From Tsukamurella sp. 1534 (GTDB lineage: Bacteria > Actinomycetota > Actinomycetes > Mycobacteriales > Mycobacteriaceae), in contig NZ_HE997627.1 of NCBI RefSeq assembly GCF_000312385.1, positions 947,282-1,011,281 of the forward strand: 64,000 nucleotides of DNA, in the 5' to 3' direction. A program made the position numbers and the translations under genes. Position 1 is the stretch's first letter. The number at the start of each line of letters is the position of its first letter. The notes beneath the pieces were generated by a model. That model worked only from the letters and a program-made list of their open reading frames with translations. It searched no databases and was not told the origin of the DNA. Below, in pieces: positions 51,885 through 62,244 of the stretch.

Positions 51885-52688
51885 CTACGTCTGACACACG
51901 GGGCACCAGTACAGGTTCCGCGCCTCCATGACCTCGGTACGGACGGGGGCGCCGCACACGCGGCACGGTTCGCCCGTGCGGCGGTAGACGTAGGTCCGCG
52001 GGCGGTCCGGGGCGTACGACGGTGCGCCGAGGTCGTGTTCGGCGCGCACCACGTGCATGCGGCCGCGTTCGACGCCGATCGGCATGAGGGCCACGAGATC
52101 GGCCCAGATCCCGTCGAATTCGGCGGGACCGAGGGAGCGGCCCTCGCGGTGCGGGTCGATGCCGGCCCGGAACAGCACCTCGGCGCGGTAGACGTTGCCG
52201 ACGCCCGCCATCACCTTCTGGTCCATCAGCAGCGCCCCGATCGGGCGGCGCGAGCGTTCGATGCGCCGCCGCGCCTCCTCGGGGTCGGAGCCGGGCTGCA
52301 GTGGGTCGGGGCCGAGCCGGGCGAGCACCGCGTCCACCTCGTCCTCGGTCACCAGCCGGCACGCCGTGGGCCCACGCAGGTCGGTGCCGCCGCGCGGTCC
52401 GACGATGCGCATCCGCACCTGCCCGACGGGGGCGGGCGGCGCACCGTCGAGCAGGTCGAAGCCGGTGAAGGCGCCGTAGAGGCCCAGGTGGACGTGCACG
52501 ATCGCCCCGCCGGCGTAGCGGTGCCACAGGTGTTTGCCCCAGGCGTCCGCGCCGAGGAACTCCCGGCCGTCCAGGCGCTCGGCCTCGGGCGCGAACCTGC
52601 CCTGCGGGCTGGACACCCGCACCGTCGAACCGGCGAACAGCCGGTCGTGATCGAGGGCGAGCCGGTGCAGCGTGTGCCCCTCGGGCAC
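51885..52688 (-). CDS. nei: DNA glycosylase Nei (Fpg/Nei family)
   Basis: 267 aa. Catalytic N-terminal Pro-Glu (MPEGHTLHRL; P2, E3), central H2TH domain (QKVMAGVGNVYRAEVLFRAG), and C-terminal four-cysteine zinc finger CRVCG ... LYWCPVCQ. Endonuclease VIII-like: removes oxidised pyrimidines and cuts the abasic strand. GTG 52688. Starts 6 nt after rpiB, as in mycobacteria (Rv2464c-Rv2465c). Confidence 0.93.
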   Translation of the reverse strand: MPEGHTLHRLALDHDRLFAGSTVRVSSPQGRFAPEAERLDGREFLGADAWGKHLWHRYAGGAIVHVHLGLYGAFTGFDLLDGAPPAPVGQVRMRIVGPRGGTDLRGPTACRLVTEDEVDAVLARLGPDPLQPGSDPEEARRRIERSRRPIGALLMDQKVMAGVGNVYRAEVLFRAGIDPHREGRSLGPAEFDGIWADLVALMPIGVERGRMHVVRAEHDLGAPSYAPDRPRTYVYRRTGEPCRVCGAPVRTEVMEARNLYWCPVCQT

Positions 52689-52694
52689 GGGCCC

Positions 52695-53177
52695 CTACGC
52701 CTCGGGGGCGGCGGGAACGGCGGGGGCGACGCCCGTGCGCTCGTACTCCGCCAGGATGTCGATGCGGCGCTGGTGGCGCTCCTCGTCCGACCACGGGGTC
52801 GAGAGGAAGGCGTCCACGATGGCCAGCGCCTCGTCGACCGAGTGCATGCGGCCGCCGATGCCGATGAGCTGGGCGTTGTTGTGCTGACGGGCAAGCTGGG
52901 CCGTCTCCACGCTCCAGGCGAGGGCGCAGCGCGCGCCGGGCACCTTGTTCGCGGCGATCTGCTCGCCGTTGCCGCTGCCGCCGAGCACGATGCCCAGGCT
53001 GCCCGGGTCGGCGACGACGCGCGCGGCGGCGTCGATGCAGAACGCGGGGTAGTCGTCGAGGGCGTCGTAGGCGTGGGCACCGCAGTCGACCACCTCGTGG
53101 CCGGCGTCCGTCAGGTGCCGTGCGATCTGGGACTTCAGTTCGAAACCGGCGTGGTCGCCTCCGAGGTAAACGCGCAT
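52695..53177 (-). CDS. rpiB: Ribose-5-phosphate isomerase B
   Basis: 160 aa. Interconverts ribose-5-phosphate and ribulose-5-phosphate. RpiB signatures: MRVYLGGDHAGFELK, DCGAHAYDALDDYPAF, VLGGSGNGEQIAANKVPGARCAL (the SGNGE phosphate/active-site loop; actinobacterial type with Glu as base), and ARQHNNAQLIGIGGRM. Operon with nei downstream. Confidence 0.95.
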   Translation of the reverse strand: MRVYLGGDHAGFELKSQIARHLTDAGHEVVDCGAHAYDALDDYPAFCIDAAARVVADPGSLGIVLGGSGNGEQIAANKVPGARCALAWSVETAQLARQHNNAQLIGIGGRMHSVDEALAIVDAFLSTPWSDEERHQRRIDILAEYERTGVAPAVPAAPEA

Positions 53178-53238
53178 GGCCCAAGTCTGTCACGAGTCGC
53201 ACGAGCGCTCGAAGGCGGCACAGCCTACATTCGATGGC

Positions 53239-54588
53239 ATGGATGAACGCACCGAGCAGAACCCGGGCAAGGATCCGAACGACGGGTCCGACTCCACCGA
53301 CTCCCCCGCCGCCTCCTCGCCCGAGGCCGCGCGCGGCGGGGCGTTCAGCGACGAGCCGAACGAGTCGACGATGCCGGCGACGGGGGTCTTCCCCGTGGTC
53401 CAGCCCGGTGACTACGCGCGGCCCGACGCCGGAACCGGGACGCCGTCGGACGACGCGTCCGAGGCCGCGACCGGGACGATCCCCGCCATCCCGGCCGGCG
53501 ATTTCCCCACCGAGCAGCACCGCGCGGCGCAGGCCGCCGGCATGCCGCAGCTCGGCGCGCACGATCCGGCGATGTACCAGGGGCTCGGGGGCGGACCGCA
53601 GTACCCGGGCGGTCCCGTGCCCGCCTATCAGCCGCCGGCCTACGCCGGCGCGCCGCGGCGTCACCCGTGGGAGATCCCGCTGCTGGTGCTGGTGATCCTG
53701 ACCACCGCCGTCATCTACGGCGGCGCGCTCGTGCTCTCGCTCGTCGGGCTCATCGACACCTACGTGCTGTTCATCCTTCTGGTGCCGATCCTCGTGTTCT
53801 TCGCCCGCGGCCTGAACTGGGCGACACCGCGCGTCCAGGGCATCCAGATGACGCCCACCCAGTTCCCCGAGGGCTATCGGATCGTCCGCGAGGCGGCCGC
53901 CCGGTACGGCCTGCGCGAGGTGCCCGACGCGTTCGTCGTGCTGGGCAACGGGCAGATCAACGCGTTCGCCTCGGGCCACGGTTTCCGACGGTTCGTGGTG
54001 GTCTACAGCGACCTGTTCGAGGTCGGCGGTAAGGCCCGCGATCCGGAGGCGCTGGCGTACATCGTCGGCCACGAGGTGGGACACATCGCCGCCGGTCACG
54101 TGTCCTACTGGCGGCAGATCGGCTCGTTCGCCATGAGCTACCTGCCGGTGATCGGCTCCGCGCTGTCCCGCTCGCAGGAGTACACCGCCGACAACTACGG
54201 CTACTTCAATCAGCCGTCCGGCGCCCCCGGCGGCATGGGCCTGCTCGGCGCCGGCAAGTACCTCGGCAAGGGCGTCGACTTCGATCAGCTGGCCGACCGC
54301 GCCACCACCGACCGCGGTTTCTTCACCTGGCTGGTGAACCTGCTGTCCTCGCACCCCGTGCTCACCTGGCGCGCGGCCGCGCTGCGCAACCGGACCAAGT
54401 CCGGATCGCTGTTCTTCGCCCCGGGCCAGACGGTGCGCGGCATCGGCGGCGGCGCGGTGGTCCCGTCGGGTCCCGTCCCCTCGTTCGACACCCAGGAGAC
54501 ACTGGCCCCGCCGCCGGACCAGGCGCTCGCGGCCCCCGGCCCGCACCCGGGCCCGTTCGGCCCCCAGGGACCGTCGGCCGGAGGCTGA
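53239..54588 (+). CDS. M48 family membrane metalloprotease
   Basis: 449 aa. About 140 disordered Pro/Gly/Thr-rich residues, two close helices (about 145-170 and 172-190), then the M48 peptidase domain with zinc site HEVGH at 278-282 (YIVGHEVGHIAAGH) and the third ligand Glu in RSQEYTADNYGY. Related to HtpX, but with a longer N-terminus and Pro-rich C-terminus. Likely a membrane quality-control protease. TACATT ends 7 nt before the ATG (leaderless). Divergent from rpiB. Confidence 0.87.
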   Translation: MDERTEQNPGKDPNDGSDSTDSPAASSPEAARGGAFSDEPNESTMPATGVFPVVQPGDYARPDAGTGTPSDDASEAATGTIPAIPAGDFPTEQHRAAQAAGMPQLGAHDPAMYQGLGGGPQYPGGPVPAYQPPAYAGAPRRHPWEIPLLVLVILTTAVIYGGALVLSLVGLIDTYVLFILLVPILVFFARGLNWATPRVQGIQMTPTQFPEGYRIVREAAARYGLREVPDAFVVLGNGQINAFASGHGFRRFVVVYSDLFEVGGKARDPEALAYIVGHEVGHIAAGHVSYWRQIGSFAMSYLPVIGSALSRSQEYTADNYGYFNQPSGAPGGMGLLGAGKYLGKGVDFDQLADRATTDRGFFTWLVNLLSSHPVLTWRAAALRNRTKSGSLFFAPGQTVRGIGGGAVVPSGPVPSFDTQETLAPPPDQALAAPGPHPGPFGPQGPSAGG

Positions 54589-54613
54589 CCGGATCCGGCG
54601 GATCGTCGCCGGG

Positions 54614-55045
54614 TCAGTTCAGCTTCTCGCCGTACACACGGTCGATTCGCAGGCGCATGAGGACGCGCCTGTCCGCGACCATGACGCTGCGGTACTCGTC
54701 CCAGTCCGGGTGTTCTCCCGCGCCGGCGCGGTAGTAGTCGACGAGGGCGTCGACCGCTGCGTCGGAGGGCGAGTCCGCGGGCCCCGCGAGGGTGACCGCA
54801 CCCTCCGCGGTGGCCCACGAGCGTCCGTCCGCGCTCGTGAACTCGAGGGCCGCGCGCGGGTCACGACGGAGGTTCGCGGTCTTCGCCCGGCCGTCGGTCA
54901 TGGACACCAGGATCGCGTCCGCGCCCCGGTCGTACACGGCGGTGACGGGCGACAGTTGGGGCACGCCGCTGGCCCGGATGGTCGCCAGGACCGCCAGCCG
55001 CGTCGCTTCGATCAGGTCACGAGGGTCGTACGCCGCATCCGCCAT
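54614..55045 (-). CDS. PPOX-class (F420/FMN-dependent) oxidoreductase
   Basis: 143 aa split-barrel protein. RLAVLATIRASGVPQLSPV, VSMTDGRAKTANLRRDPRAAL and the C-terminal YRSVMVADRRVLMRLRIDRVYG match the Rv1155-like PPOX/F420-binding family. Likely binds F420 or FMN; substrate unknown. ATG 55045; a longer frame overlapping the upstream gene was rejected. Confidence 0.83.
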   Translation of the reverse strand: MADAAYDPRDLIEATRLAVLATIRASGVPQLSPVTAVYDRGADAILVSMTDGRAKTANLRRDPRAALEFTSADGRSWATAEGAVTLAGPADSPSDAAVDALVDYYRAGAGEHPDWDEYRSVMVADRRVLMRLRIDRVYGEKLN

Positions 55046-55119
55046 GACCGCTGCAACGACTCCGCCGCCGCGGTCATTCCCGGCCCCTGGCCCGTCGATG
55101 CCCGGCCCGGGCGCCCGCG

Positions 55120-56274
55120 TCAGTCGACCGCGCGCAGGAAGCACCGGGCCGCGCCCAGGCGGTCCTCGTCGTACCCGTCCCACTTGGCGGCGGGCACGTC
55201 GTCCTGCGCCACCTCGGCGAAACCACGCCGGGCGAAGAACTCGGCCGCGTCGGTGCTCACGGTGACCGCGAACAGGGTGTGCAGGCCGAGATCGCGGCAC
55301 CGGTCGAGCAATCCGTCCATGAGGAGTCCGCCCGCCCCGAGACCGGAGAACTCGGACACCGTGATCAGGCCGGACACCTCCCCGCAGCCCGTGCCCGCGT
55401 AGAGATCCGTTTCGAGCCCCACGATCCCGGCGAGGTGCCCCGTCCGGAGCACACGCGCCCCGAGCCCGCCGACCGCCATCCGGGCGATCTCGATCCGGCT
55501 GCGCGGCTTGAGCACGCCCTCGTGGACGCCCTGCGCGACGAGCGCCTCGATCGCCGGGAAGTCGTCCACCTGCAGCTGCGCCAGGTGCAGATAGCGCCCC
55601 TGCGTGAGCACCGTCCCCCGGCCGTCGAAGGTGAACAGCTCGAACTCGAGATCTTCTGCACGGCAGAGGTTCACGCTGTACGCGCCGCCCGCGAGCGCCG
55701 CCTCGGCGGCGGGGATGAAATCGCCCAGCCCGCGCTCGTCGAGGTGGGCGGCGAGCCGTTCGCGATGGACGTCCATATCGGCGAAGCTGCGCGGCGGCGA
55801 ACCCCAGCCCCCACCCGGATCGGTGAGCACCATCTTCGACGCGCGCACGCTCGCCGAGATGGTGCCCGCCGTGCGGACGACGGCCCCGCGGGGCGCGGCG
55901 ACCACGACGCACCGCGAGTCGGCGATCGCGAGCCACAGCGCGGCGGTGACGCGGTCGTCCCACTCCGCGTCACCGTCGACCACCGGGCCGGTGACCGCGC
56001 GGGCGACCGGCTCCGCGTCCTCGTGGGCGGCGAGGAACACGAACCGGGTGTCCCCGTGCCCGAACTCGGCGACGGTGCGGGCCACCACCGCGATCGCCTC
56101 CTCGGTGACCGTCGGTAGCGCGACCACGATGGTGACACCGCGGAACTCGTCGATGAAGAAATCGCGCTCGGGAATCGGTACGCCGCCGGCCGTCAGTGCC
56201 ACCGCGGCGTCGCGGGGAACCAGCGGTCGGGAGCGCAGTCTCCGCGGGCTCACGCGGGCGTCGTCGTCGATCAT
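55120..56274 (-). CDS. ArgA-like protein: degenerate amino-acid-kinase domain + GNAT domain
   Basis: 384 aa. Residues ~20-235 look like a reduced amino-acid-kinase domain (SVRASKMVLTDPGG aligns with the ADKLIFLT block of N-acetylglutamate kinase/synthase; SVNLCRAEDLEFELFTFDGRGTVL aligns with the ArgA link region). Residues ~245-384 are a GNAT domain with GVLKPRSRIEIARMA, the acetyl-CoA-type EFSGLGAGGLLMDGLLD and ARRGFAEV. Compared with E. coli ArgA the kinase part lacks the early glycine motif, so it may be non-catalytic, as in ArgA. N-acetylglutamate synthase is the best guess; a different acyl acceptor is possible. ATG 56274. Confidence 0.62.
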   Translation of the reverse strand: MIDDDARVSPRRLRSRPLVPRDAAVALTAGGVPIPERDFFIDEFRGVTIVVALPTVTEEAIAVVARTVAEFGHGDTRFVFLAAHEDAEPVARAVTGPVVDGDAEWDDRVTAALWLAIADSRCVVVAAPRGAVVRTAGTISASVRASKMVLTDPGGGWGSPPRSFADMDVHRERLAAHLDERGLGDFIPAAEAALAGGAYSVNLCRAEDLEFELFTFDGRGTVLTQGRYLHLAQLQVDDFPAIEALVAQGVHEGVLKPRSRIEIARMAVGGLGARVLRTGHLAGIVGLETDLYAGTGCGEVSGLITVSEFSGLGAGGLLMDGLLDRCRDLGLHTLFAVTVSTDAAEFFARRGFAEVAQDDVPAAKWDGYDEDRLGAARCFLRAVD

Positions 56275-56314
56275 GGTCCCACCATTGTGCGGGACCGCCG
56301 CCCGGCGTCCGCGG

Positions 56315-56947
56315 TCAGTCGAACGCGGGCTCCTCGTGTCGGGTGCGCTTGAGTTCGAAGAAGTGCGGATACCCGGCCAGCAGCACCGTGCCGTCCCACA
56401 CCCTTCCGGCGTCCTCACCGCGCGGGATCCGCGAGAGCACGGGGCCGAAGAAGGCGACTCCGTTGACGTGGATGGTGGGGGTTCCCACGTCGGGGCCCAC
56501 CTTGTCCATGCCGGCGTGGTGGCTGGCGCGGAGCGCCTCGTCGTAATCGGTGCTGTCCGCGGCCTGCGCGAGGTCGGCCTCGAGGCCCAGCTCGGCCAGG
56601 GATTCGGCGATGACCGTGCCGAAGTCCTTCTCGCCACCGTTGTGGATGCGGGTGCCCATCGCCGTGTACAGCGACGGCAGGATCTCGTCGCCGTGGCGCT
56701 GCGCCGCGGCGACGGCCACGCGAACGGGCCCCCATGCGGTCTTCATGAGCTCCTGGTAGATCTCGGGCAGGTCCTCCTTGCCCTCGTTGAGCACCGCGAG
56801 GCTCATGACGTGGAAACTCACGTCGATGTCGCGGACCTTCTCGACCTCGAGGATCCACCGGGAGGTGATCCAGCACCACGGGCACAGCGGGTCGAACCAG
56901 AAGTCGACGCGGTCCCGGGCGGATGCGGTCGGGGCGGTTTCGGTCAC
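56315..56947 (-). CDS. DsbA-like mycothiol-dependent nitroreductase homologue
   Basis: 210 aa thioredoxin-fold protein with active-site C22-P-W-C25 (DPLCPWCW) and cis-Pro loop [10 protein letters not shown]. Homologue of Rv2466c, a mycothiol-dependent reductase induced by oxidative stress that activates nitro prodrugs, and in the same place beside pepN. GTG 56947 with AAGGAGAT upstream. Divergent from pepN. Confidence 0.9.
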   Translation of the reverse strand: MTETAPTASARDRVDFWFDPLCPWCWITSRWILEVEKVRDIDVSFHVMSLAVLNEGKEDLPEIYQELMKTAWGPVRVAVAAAQRHGDEILPSLYTAMGTRIHNGGEKDFGTVIAESLAELGLEADLAQAADSTDYDEALRASHHAGMDKVGPDVGTPTIHVNGVAFFGPVLSRIPRGEDAGRVWDGTVLLAGYPHFFELKRTRHEEPAFD

Positions 56948-57128
56948 GGGATCTCCTTGGGTGAGCGTGCGCTGACGATGACGATTGTTCTCCTTCAGAG
57001 CCAACACCGCAGACCCCGATCCCCTTCCCCGCCGCACGCGGGTCCGCGCCGGGTGGCATTGTGGGTCCGGTCGAGTCATCGGGCTCCCGCGGGAGCCCCA
57101 CCAGCCGAGTCACGAAGGAGCGTCGCCC

Positions 57129-59702
<2,574 letters not shown>

Positions 59703-59729
59703 CCGCCGCCGAGGACCGGAGGCTCACCC

Positions 59730-60056
59730 GTGCCCGACGACCGCGACACCACGACCGCGGAGGCGCTGATGCGCTCCCGGTTCGCCGCCTTCCGCGACGG
59801 CGACGCCGCGTGGCTGCTCACGTCCTGGCACCCGTCGACCCGGCCCGCGGAACTGACGCTCGACGAGGGGCTGCGCTGGCGTGGCCTGCAGATCGTGGAC
59901 ACGGTCGACGGTGCCGAGGGCGACGAGGCCGGCATCGTCGAGTTCCGCGCCACGTACATCGGGCCGGACGGTCACGGCGTGCTGCACGAGCGCTCCCGAT
60001 TCGTCCGCGAGGGCGGCCGGTGGTTCTACGTCGACGGCGACTTCCCCGGGGATTGA
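59730..60056 (+). CDS. YchJ-family protein lacking the Cys motif
   Basis: 108 aa. The body TTTAEALMRSRFAAFRDGDAAWLLTSWHPSTRPAEL matches the UPF0225/YchJ NTF2-like core. The usual N-terminal SEC-C zinc motif (CPCGSG...CC) is absent, and only 27 nt separate the GTG from pepN, leaving no room for it. Function of the family is unknown. Co-directional with pepN and probably co-transcribed; a terminator follows. Confidence 0.75.
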   Translation: MPDDRDTTTAEALMRSRFAAFRDGDAAWLLTSWHPSTRPAELTLDEGLRWRGLQIVDTVDGAEGDEAGIVEFRATYIGPDGHGVLHERSRFVREGGRWFYVDGDFPGD

Positions 60057-60113
60057 ATCCGAGGACCCGCCATGCGGGTGGACATGGCCCCGCATGGGTC
60101 GACGAATGACGAA

Positions 60114-60141
60114 CGGCCCCGGACCGTGAGGTCCGGGGCCG
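60114..60141. terminator. Bidirectional terminator, 12-bp perfect stem
   Basis: CGGCCCCGGACC-GTGA-GGTCCGGGGCCG between the convergent YchJ-like and DUF5130 genes. Strong stem, U-tract weak on both sides. Confidence 0.75.
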
Positions 60142-60159
60142 AGTCGTCGATGCGTCGTA

Positions 60160-60651
60160 CTACGCCGTGGGCGGCTTCACAGCCGAGGCCATGACGCGCA
60201 GTGCGGCGATGAGGCCGTCGACCAGGTCGCCCTGCTGGAACGGCGGGATGGCTGCGGTGACGCCGAGCTGCGCGACCTTGTCGCCCAGCCGGTCCTGGAC
60301 CGCGCTGCCCGTGAGCACGACGATGTCCCTGGTGTTCGGCGAGACCGCGATGAGCGCGGCGTACTCGGGCTCCGGCGCCTGCCGCAGTACGGCCTCGGCT
60401 CCCGCGTGCACGTCGTCACCCAGGTCCCCGATGTAGATCGAGAAACGGGCCCTGGCGTCGCGGGTCGCGCGGATCAGCGCCTCGTCGAGGCCGATGAGCT
60501 CCTCGCGCGTGAACGGCGGGTTGGCCGGCGGATCGCTGGCCTGCCGGGCCGCGGAGATCCGGCCGCTGGAGGTGATGGCCGTACCGATGGGCAGATCGCC
60601 CGCCGGGACGGCGACGGTCTGTCCGTGATCACCACTTGCCACTTGCGGCAC
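60160..60651 (-). CDS. DUF5130 (TPM-like) protein
   Basis: 163 aa. TPM-fold-like core: FTREELIGLDEALIRATRDARARFSIYIGDLGDD and VSPNTRDIVVLTGSAV resemble DUF5130 proteins found between pepN and the HNH gene in mycobacteria. No transmembrane helix. GTG 60651 overlaps the upstream small membrane-protein gene by 23 nt, so translational coupling is likely. In Mycobacterium this neighbourhood encodes accessory subunits of cytochrome aa3 oxidase (from memory), so a respiratory link is possible. Confidence 0.72.
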   Translation of the reverse strand: MPQVASGDHGQTVAVPAGDLPIGTAITSSGRISAARQASDPPANPPFTREELIGLDEALIRATRDARARFSIYIGDLGDDVHAGAEAVLRQAPEPEYAALIAVSPNTRDIVVLTGSAVQDRLGDKVAQLGVTAAIPPFQQGDLVDGLIAALRVMASAVKPPTA

Positions 60652-60886
60652 CCCCGATCAGGTCCTCGTTGTCATGGTCGCCGTGATGGGCGCCGTGCGG
60701 GCCCACCTGGGCCTCGTCCACGGCGCTGAACAGCATGGGCTCGCGCGTCCACGGCTCGCCCAGCTTGTACTCACCCGGCTGCTGGTACTTCTCGTTGCGA
60801 CCGGTGGCCATCGAGATCACCGTGAGAACGACGATCACGACGGTGGCGATCACGGTGACAGCGCCGACGATGTTGAGGATGCTCAC
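60629..60886 (-). CDS. Small membrane protein, possible CtaI/CtaJ-type oxidase subunit
   Basis: 85 aa. One N-terminal transmembrane helix (VGAVTVIATVVIVVLTVISMATG), then a conserved-looking soluble tail (PGEYKLGEPWTREPMLFSAVDE) and a His/Asp/Gly-rich end (HGAHHGDHDNED). Size, topology and position resemble the accessory cytochrome aa3 subunits (MSMEG_4692/4693 pair) of the mycobacterial respiratory supercomplex, recalled from memory. ATG 60886; the next gene starts inside its 3' end. Confidence 0.55.
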   Translation of the reverse strand: MSILNIVGAVTVIATVVIVVLTVISMATGRNEKYQQPGEYKLGEPWTREPMLFSAVDEAQVGPHGAHHGDHDNEDLIGGAASGKW

Positions 60887-60950
60887 CTCAGCCCCTTTCC
60901 TGCGGCCGGGAGCACCCGGCGGCGTGCGGTCTTCTCGCGATCAATTTAGC

Positions 60951-61541
60951 CTATGCCGCTTCGAGGTCGAGATACCGACTCCACATCGGGTCGACCTCCT
61001 TGAGCGTGGAGAGCAGGCGCCAGTGCCGCCCCTTCGGCGCCCGCGGCTCGAAACGCAGGCTCCAACCGATTTCGGACAGCAGCCTGTCCGCCTTGCGGTG
61101 ATTGCACTGTGCGCAGCAGGCGACGCAGTTCTCCCAGCTGTGCCCACCGCCCCGGGAACGGGGCTGGACGTGGTCGATCGTGTCGGCCTTCGCACCGCAG
61201 TACCCGCACCGGAACCGGTCCCGGTGCATCAGCGCCGCCCGGGTCATGGGGACGCTCGCCCGGTACGGGACGCGGACGTAGGTGCGCAACCGGATCACCG
61301 ACGGCACAGACAGAGAACGGTCCGCTGAATGAACCAGCGGACCGTTCGGGTCGTCGTGGACCACATCGGCCCTGTCCCTGAGCATGAGGACTATCGCGCG
61401 CCTCATGGAGATCGCGGTGAGCGGCTCGTAGGTCGCGTTGAGGAGGAGCACCCGCCGCTTGCCCCAGGCGTCGCGATCGGTTCGGGAGTCGTCGGCTACC
61501 GCGGTGGCCGCGGATCGTCCCGCGCCGTGCGTTCGCTTCAT
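60951..61541 (-). CDS. HNH endonuclease
   Basis: 196 aa. HNH motif with zinc knuckles: CGYCGAKADTIDHVQPRSRGGGHSWENCVACCAQCNHRKADR. The N-terminal part (VLLLNATYEPLTAISMRRAIVLMLRDRADV) is typical of the widespread actinobacterial HNH family (Rv2469c place). A cytosolic, probably housekeeping nuclease rather than a phage or homing enzyme. ATG 61541 with AGGAG upstream. Confidence 0.88.
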   Translation of the reverse strand: MKRTHGAGRSAATAVADDSRTDRDAWGKRRVLLLNATYEPLTAISMRRAIVLMLRDRADVVHDDPNGPLVHSADRSLSVPSVIRLRTYVRVPYRASVPMTRAALMHRDRFRCGYCGAKADTIDHVQPRSRGGGHSWENCVACCAQCNHRKADRLLSEIGWSLRFEPRAPKGRHWRLLSTLKEVDPMWSRYLDLEAA

Positions 61542-61796
61542 ACCACTCCTCGTCGATCGTGCGGGTCCACCGACGCGGCGGACTCGCCCCAGCCAGTGCA
61601 CCACGTCGAAGGCGGTTTCGCACGCTGATTTCGGCGCATTTCGAGGGGCGAATCGAGGGACGGCCGGTGAACGCGAGGTGACGCGGTGAGCCGTGCCCCG
61701 GCTCGGGCCGCCGTCGTCACCCCGGGGCGACGACGGTCCGCTTCCGCGTCCCCCGGGCCGCTCGGGCGCGTCGGCGCCGCGTGCAAGACTGGGAAG

Positions 61797-62201
61797 GTGA
61801 GCAGCCGCGACCAACCGAACTTCTACGACGCCGTCGGGGGCGCCGAGACCTTCCGCGACCTGATCCACCGCTTCTACCAGGAGGTGGCCCGGGACGAACT
61901 GCTGCGGCCGCTGTACCCCGAGGAGGATCTGGGCCCCGCCGAGGACCGCCTCCGGATGTTCTTCGAGCAGTACTGGGGCGGCCCCCGGACCTACTCCGAG
62001 CAGCGGGGCCATCCGCGGCTGCGGATGCGGCACGTGCCGTTCCGGATCACCGAGATCGAACGCGACGCGTGGCTGCGCTGCATGGACACCGCGATCGCGT
62101 CGATCGACGACGACCGGATGCCGGCGGATCGCAAAGAGGAGCTGCGGTCCTACTGTGTGATGGCCGCGCAGATGCTCGTCAACACTCCGATGGGCGCCTG
62201 A
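61797..62201 (+). CDS. glbO: Group II truncated hemoglobin (TrHbO)
   Basis: 134 aa. Proximal H79 (RMRHVPF), CD1 region with Y59-W60 (EQYWGGP), and the C-terminal [17 protein letters not shown]. Binds O2/NO; associated with membranes and oxygen or NO handling in mycobacteria. GTG 61797 with GGGAAG directly upstream. Followed closely by the GH13 gene, as glbO-aglA in mycobacteria. Confidence 0.93.
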   Translation: MSSRDQPNFYDAVGGAETFRDLIHRFYQEVARDELLRPLYPEEDLGPAEDRLRMFFEQYWGGPRTYSEQRGHPRLRMRHVPFRITEIERDAWLRCMDTAIASIDDDRMPADRKEELRSYCVMAAQMLVNTPMGA

Positions 62202-62244
62202 CGGCGTAGACGCCCCGCGACAGCCCCCGCGAGAGAAGGAAGCG

